Shown piece by piece: positions 41,119-44,731 of a stretch of DNA of 44,731 bases. The stretch's first letter is position 1, and every line of letters begins with the position of its first letter. This DNA comes from an uncultured Ruminococcus sp. (GTDB lineage: Bacteria; Bacillota; Clostridia; Oscillospirales; Ruminococcaceae). The notes below the pieces were generated by a model, which saw nothing but the letters and a program-made list of their open reading frames with translations, had not been told where the DNA came from and did no database searches. The stretch is from assembly GCA_937907215.1 (NCBI GenBank), contig CALESG010000019.1, positions 1 to 44,731 on the forward strand. Direction: 5' to 3'. The position numbers and the translations under genes are program-made.

Positions 41119-43500
41119 TTATCTCCAAAATTCAAATATTCTTGTAAATGCCAATGCGTTTTCCTGCCACTGAATAGAATATACAGATGTAGGATTGTTG
41201 TAAGAATACGCTTGTACCAAATTCATCAGCAGACTTACAAAACCTGCAAATATCATAAGATTGTTTAAGTGGAGTTTTGTATTTTTAGCACAATTCTGAT
41301 GTGTTATAAAGCAAATGATCAATGCTCCTAAAATTATTTGCCAAGCAAAGTCAACACTATATCTGTTTGCAAATCCGCTTTCCCATATTGAAAATATTAT
41401 AATGGATGGACAAATAATACATACTACCAGTATCATAAGGGCATACATTCGTTTATTTGTATTTTGCACTGCTCTGTATGCTTTAAGTGATTTGCCGTAT
41501 GCAAGAACAGGGAGTGCCTTCCAGATAATTCCAAGTGCTGCTCCTGTTGCAAGGAAATAATATCCTTGAGGCTGAAATGTTAAAGCTTCATTTGCTGTAA
41601 AGAACGGGAAAGACTCACTAAATGTTGGTGTTCTAAGAAGGAAATTGAAAAATCCAATCAGTGCAAAATGAGTATGATATTGTGATGCTGTGAAATCATT
41701 GATAGTTAAAGAATATTGAATGCCAAAGTCAAGAGGACTGCCGAATCTGATATAATTATAGAAAATTTGAATAGAACCGATTAAAATGAACGGTAAAAAT
41801 GCACATAAAGAATAAGTCAGATAATATGATATTTTATTTTCATCTTTTCGGCTTGCTTTTTTCTTCTTAAATCCTGAGAAAATCAGAAGCAGCGATGCAA
41901 TACAGTATATTGCAAGAGTTGGACGGCACAAAACGCCCAAGCTAAGAAAGATTGTTGACAAAGCCAAACGCCAGTTAACGATTTTTCCATCACCGATCAC
42001 ATTAGAACTAATAAGGAAGTATGCACCGACCGTAACACACGCAAAGCCGGAAGATTGTGCTATTTCATAGAAATTTGTATTAAAATAACAAAGGAAAATG
42101 CCGGAAGAAAATTGAATTATCCACAGACCAACAGTTATGATAGAAGCGTGTACCTTTTGGAAAAATTTATTTACAAAACATAGATAGAATTTCGTAAGGA
42201 ATATAATTCCAATAATGCCAAACAGCCAAATCGCCCAGCTCGATGGAAAATAATATCCTGTAAGTTTATGATAAGGCAAAAACAGCGTAAGAACCGGTGC
42301 GATTCCATAGTATGAATAGTGTTTTCCATTAAATAATAAGTGATCCCAAGGATAACCTCCTATATCACTGCGTTGGCTATCATCATATGGGTTGTCCAGT
42401 GCTAATAGATTTTCATTCACCGGAATGTCTAAATCTACCCTGCCATTTTCAAAAGCATCTACTAATTCTTTTGTGATCTGATTTCCATCTGTCATGGAAA
42501 AATCAGCTTTAAGACTGTGGTCTGTATTTTGATAACGACCCATATTAGTTATAAACAGAGAAACAAATACAAGTACTATTGTAAAAGTCCATGCTATGAT
42601 CTTAACGGCATTACGTCGTTTTTCATATGGCTGATAAAGATATTGCGGTGATTTTAAAATATACACGATCAAACTGCCAAGCAGCATAATAAGGAATCGA
42701 ACAATTGAGAAATGCAGCATTATAGGTGTGTTAACGGAAACAGCGTTGATCGTGATAGTTTCATCTTCATCAGCATGAAATGATATTTTTAAATCTGCAA
42801 CTTTTCCTGAAAAATTGCAAGGTATAGTTTCACTGCGAGAATGATTTCCAATTACTTGAGCAGATGCAACATTATCTCTATATCTAGCTGCAAATGTTTC
42901 ATCTTTGATGCTTATAGAAAAGTTTGCAGAACTTTTTTTATCAGAACTGCCTGAAATGGATATCGTGCCAATTGGTATATCTAAATCAGTCCACTCTAAA
43001 CTGCCATCTCCGTTTTGAAGCTTAATTTGACCGTTGTTGTCTTCAATCTGTACATTTTCTGATGTACATGAAGAAAAATCCAGCTGCTTTTCCGGATAAT
43101 CACCCATAAGCAGATGTGCAGAGTTGAAATTGAAAATGAAAAGTTCTAAAAATAAACTTACAGTAACAGCACGAAGTAAAAAAGAAAACAAAGGCTTGTC
43201 GGGTTTTTTAAGCTTGTAAAAATATGCAGCTAACGAAAGGCACAACATAACGATAATGCCAATTGATAAAAATCGATAGCCGCTTATAGGAAGGATATTC
43301 ACTATGTCTAATATTAAAAGTACTATTGAAAAAACAACAAAAATGCCTGAGAAACAAATAAACTTGGCTGGTTTGGTTGTGAGTTTAGTCAATACAGCAC
43401 AAGAGCTTTTGTTTGAACGTTTTGTACAAGCAAAAGTAAAAATTGAAAGCAGTAGAAACAGCAAAAGCTGAATCAGGAAAAATGTGGTTTTTAAATTCAT
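41119..43500 (-). CDS. Large multi-spanning membrane protein, possible GT-C glycosyltransferase
   Basis: The 793-residue protein has four N-terminal membrane helices (about 5-125), a soluble segment without helices (about 130-270, beta-strand pattern, probably outside the cell), one helix near 275, another soluble loop with DNPYDDSQRSDIGGYPWDHLLFNGKHYSYYG, and then about ten helices to the end. Integral GT-C enzymes that use lipid-linked sugars have this shape, and the GT2 gene ten bases downstream is a typical partner. I recognise no conserved GT-C active-site motif with certainty, so the function is inference. AAAGGG precedes the ATG. The pair probably decorates a surface polymer or protein. 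Confidence 0.7.
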   Translation of the reverse strand: MNLKTTFFLIQLLLFLLLSIFTFACTKRSNKSSCAVLTKLTTKPAKFICFSGIFVVFSIVLLILDIVNILPISGYRFLSIGIIVMLCLSLAAYFYKLKKPDKPLFSFLLRAVTVSLFLELFIFNFNSAHLLMGDYPEKQLDFSSCTSENVQIEDNNGQIKLQNGDGSLEWTDLDIPIGTISISGSSDKKSSANFSISIKDETFAARYRDNVASAQVIGNHSRSETIPCNFSGKVADLKISFHADEDETITINAVSVNTPIMLHFSIVRFLIMLLGSLIVYILKSPQYLYQPYEKRRNAVKIIAWTFTIVLVFVSLFITNMGRYQNTDHSLKADFSMTDGNQITKELVDAFENGRVDLDIPVNENLLALDNPYDDSQRSDIGGYPWDHLLFNGKHYSYYGIAPVLTLFLPYHKLTGYYFPSSWAIWLFGIIGIIFLTKFYLCFVNKFFQKVHASIITVGLWIIQFSSGIFLCYFNTNFYEIAQSSGFACVTVGAYFLISSNVIGDGKIVNWRLALSTIFLSLGVLCRPTLAIYCIASLLLIFSGFKKKKASRKDENKISYYLTYSLCAFLPFILIGSIQIFYNYIRFGSPLDFGIQYSLTINDFTASQYHTHFALIGFFNFLLRTPTFSESFPFFTANEALTFQPQGYYFLATGAALGIIWKALPVLAYGKSLKAYRAVQNTNKRMYALMILVVCIICPSIIIFSIWESGFANRYSVDFAWQIILGALIICFITHQNCAKNTKLHLNNLMIFAGFVSLLMNLVQAYSYNNPTSVYSIQWQENALAFTRIFEFWR

Positions 43501-43730
43501 AAAAATTTACCCTTTCTTAAAAACTTGATTTTTTAGAATTTACGAATTTTAAAAAGATAATTATGCACAAAATGAATTTTCATGAAGAATGCTAAAAATT
43601 GTTTGGGAAACCAGTAATCATAATAATAGCAAGACACATGGCAAATTACGAATTCCTCCTTTAAAAATTCTCTTATTTTATTGCTTTATGCACATTTGTG
43701 TATCTTATTTTATTTTTTCCATTCTCAAAT

Positions 43731-43759
43731 ATTATATCATATTTTTTTCATTCTGGCAA
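43731..43759 (-). promoter_or_regulatory. Promoter of the minus-strand glycosyltransferase pair
   Basis: On the minus strand TTGCCA (43759-43754), 17 bases, TATAAT (43736-43731) with TG in the extended position. Confidence 0.75.
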
Positions 43760-43930
43760 CTGTAAAGCAATTGCTAATATTATCTTTTTAGAGCTTTTTT
43801 AAAAAATATACCCAATTATTATACAATTCAGGGAGTGATAATGTTGCATTTTTTTACATTTTTTTCGTTTTTGTATAATTTAATAAAAAGCAGCTTTGAA
43901 AATGTTTATATTTGTCAAAAACTCAAAGTA

Positions 43931-43959
43931 TTGATTTTTTTGAGCAAATATGATAGTAT
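43931..43959 (+). promoter_or_regulatory. Promoter of the TPR protein gene
   Basis: TTGATT (43931-43936), 17 bases, TAGTAT (43954-43959). The start codon follows 40 bases downstream. Confidence 0.5.
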
Positions 43960-43999
43960 AAAAAAGAATTAAATAATATAATCGGAGTTGATTTTTAAT

Positions 44000-44731
44000 A
44001 TGAATATTAAAGAAACTATATCTAGGCTTGACGAGCTTCTTAGAGAATGTAACCTTGATGCCGCTGAAAAACTTTTATCTGAAGTTATTGAAGAGTCACA
44101 TAATATAAATGACATAGAAACAGAGAAATATTTTCTCAATGAACAGATAGGCTTTTATCGTGATTGCGGCAGATTTTCAGAGTCGCTCGTATCGGTTAAA
44201 AGAGTAAGAAAGCTTTTTGAAAATTCAGGGGATACTAAGAGTTTATCCTATGCAACTACTTTGCTTAACTGTGCAAATGCTTACAGAGCCGCTGGAGATT
44301 ATGACGATGCATTCAAGACTTATGATATTGTTAAGGCTATCTATTCTGAACTTCTGCCTAAAGACGATGATTTGATCGCAAGCTTTTATAATAATATTGC
44401 ATTATTGTATCAGGAAACTAAGCAGTGGAAAAATGCTTGTGATAATCTTGAAGATGCACTTGAGATCGTACGCAGCAAAAATGATGAAACACGCATTGCC
44501 ATTTCATGCACGAATCTTGCAGTATCTTTGATACATATTGGAGATATTGAAAGGGCAATGGACTTGTTGAGTGAGGCTGATGAAATACTTGCTGGACGGT
44601 CACCGTCTGATTTTCATTATAGTGCTGTTCTTGCGGGATTTGGTGATGCATATTATAGTTTGTCTGAATATCAAAAGGCAGTTGATTATTATGAAAAGGC
44701 ACTTTCGGAAATAGAACTTCATATGGGTGAA
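44000..44731 (+). CDS. TPR-repeat protein, truncated by the window end
   Basis: The frame from ATG 44000 is open to the last base of the window, giving 244 residues without a stop. Start: MNIKETISRLDELLREC, with GGAG about 15 bases upstream. From about residue 80 the sequence shows tetratricopeptide units of about 40 residues: NCANAYRAAGDYDDAFKTYD, NNIALLYQETKQWKNACDNLEDALEI, TNLAVSLIHIGDIERAMDLL and GFGDAYYSLSEYQKAVDYYEKAL. TPR proteins act as scaffolds; in bacteria similar long TPR proteins are regulators or carry a C-terminal enzyme domain. The missing end (for example a GGDEF or helix-turn-helix domain) would decide the role. No signal peptide is seen. Confidence 0.85.
   Translation, partial: MNIKETISRLDELLRECNLDAAEKLLSEVIEESHNINDIETEKYFLNEQIGFYRDCGRFSESLVSVKRVRKLFENSGDTKSLSYATTLLNCANAYRAAGDYDDAFKTYDIVKAIYSELLPKDDDLIASFYNNIALLYQETKQWKNACDNLEDALEIVRSKNDETRIAISCTNLAVSLIHIGDIERAMDLLSEADEILAGRSPSDFHYSAVLAGFGDAYYSLSEYQKAVDYYEKALSEIELHMGE

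Larger units (their letters stand above)
43501..43999. other. Divergent, AT-rich intergenic region
   Basis: The 499-base region holds the minus-strand promoter (43731-43759) and the plus-strand promoter (43931-43959). The minus-strand leader of about 225 bases contains a strong ribosome-site-like AAAGGAGG at about 43655-43665 on the plus-strand scale without a start codon at normal spacing. No convincing gene is seen. Confidence 0.6.

Noticed and set aside
43600..43670. A 15-codon peptide in the minus-strand leader of the glycosyltransferase pair
   Set aside because: Its ATG is about 15 bases from the strong AAAGGAGG, too far for efficient start, and the peptide has no recognisable feature.

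Overview
The window looks like chromosomal DNA of a low-GC anaerobic Firmicute of the Ruminococcus / Oscillospiraceae type. The pointers are two secreted leucine-rich-repeat proteins that end in dockerin modules, a pyruvate formate-lyase system, the Firmicute order of the division and cell-wall genes, a SigH-type sigma factor, and strong housekeeping promoters with exact 17-base spacers. No phage, plasmid, transposase or CRISPR genes are visible. The taxon is an inference from gene content only.

Layout. 1-2318: a small metal-binding (HMA) protein and a metal-exporting P-type ATPase, each preceded by an almost identical 18-base palindromic operator. 2319-2713: a dispersed palindromic repeat and the pfl promoter. 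2714-6154: pyruvate formate-lyase, divided over separate cistrons (catalytic body, a small Cys-rich protein, and a free-standing glycyl-radical domain), followed by its activating enzyme. 6184-7338: a CorA-type Mg transporter behind a leader that holds a 27-codon peptide and a possible pseudoknot over the start site. 7474-10674: two dockerin-bearing BspA-like LRR proteins. 10739-15403: the str operon (rpsL, rpsG, fusA, tuf). 15488-30756: the division and cell-wall cluster (mraZ, rsmH, ftsL-like, pbp, murE, murF, mraY, ftsW, murG, murA, ftsQ, ftsZ). 30912-38377: a SigH-like factor, a degenerate tRNA-like sequence, two small Cys proteins, and RNA and DNA maintenance genes (trmK, NIF3, rlmA, rqcH/NFACT, mpg, CCA-adding enzyme). 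38397-40009: glutamate dehydrogenase. 40024-43759, minus strand: a large membrane protein and a GT2 glycosyltransferase. 44000-end: the start of a TPR protein.

How the genes work together. The metabolic genes fit a fermenter: pyruvate to acetyl-CoA and formate (PFL), and ammonium assimilation (glutamate dehydrogenase). The division cluster carries most of the lipid II pathway from MurE onwards, but murC, murD and murB are absent and murA sits between murG and ftsQ.

The observations most worth following are: (1) the natural split of PFL, where the catalytic cysteines and the radical glycine lie on different polypeptides and the protein encoded between them resembles a glycine-less copy of the radical domain; (2) the leader of the Mg transporter, which has an Asp-Pro-Tyr-Pro peptide and an H-type pseudoknot that would bury the start codon; (3) a 390-base structured region in front of the division PBP; (4) a tRNA-like sequence without a normal anticodon loop; and (5) twin metal-type operators around the HMA gene.
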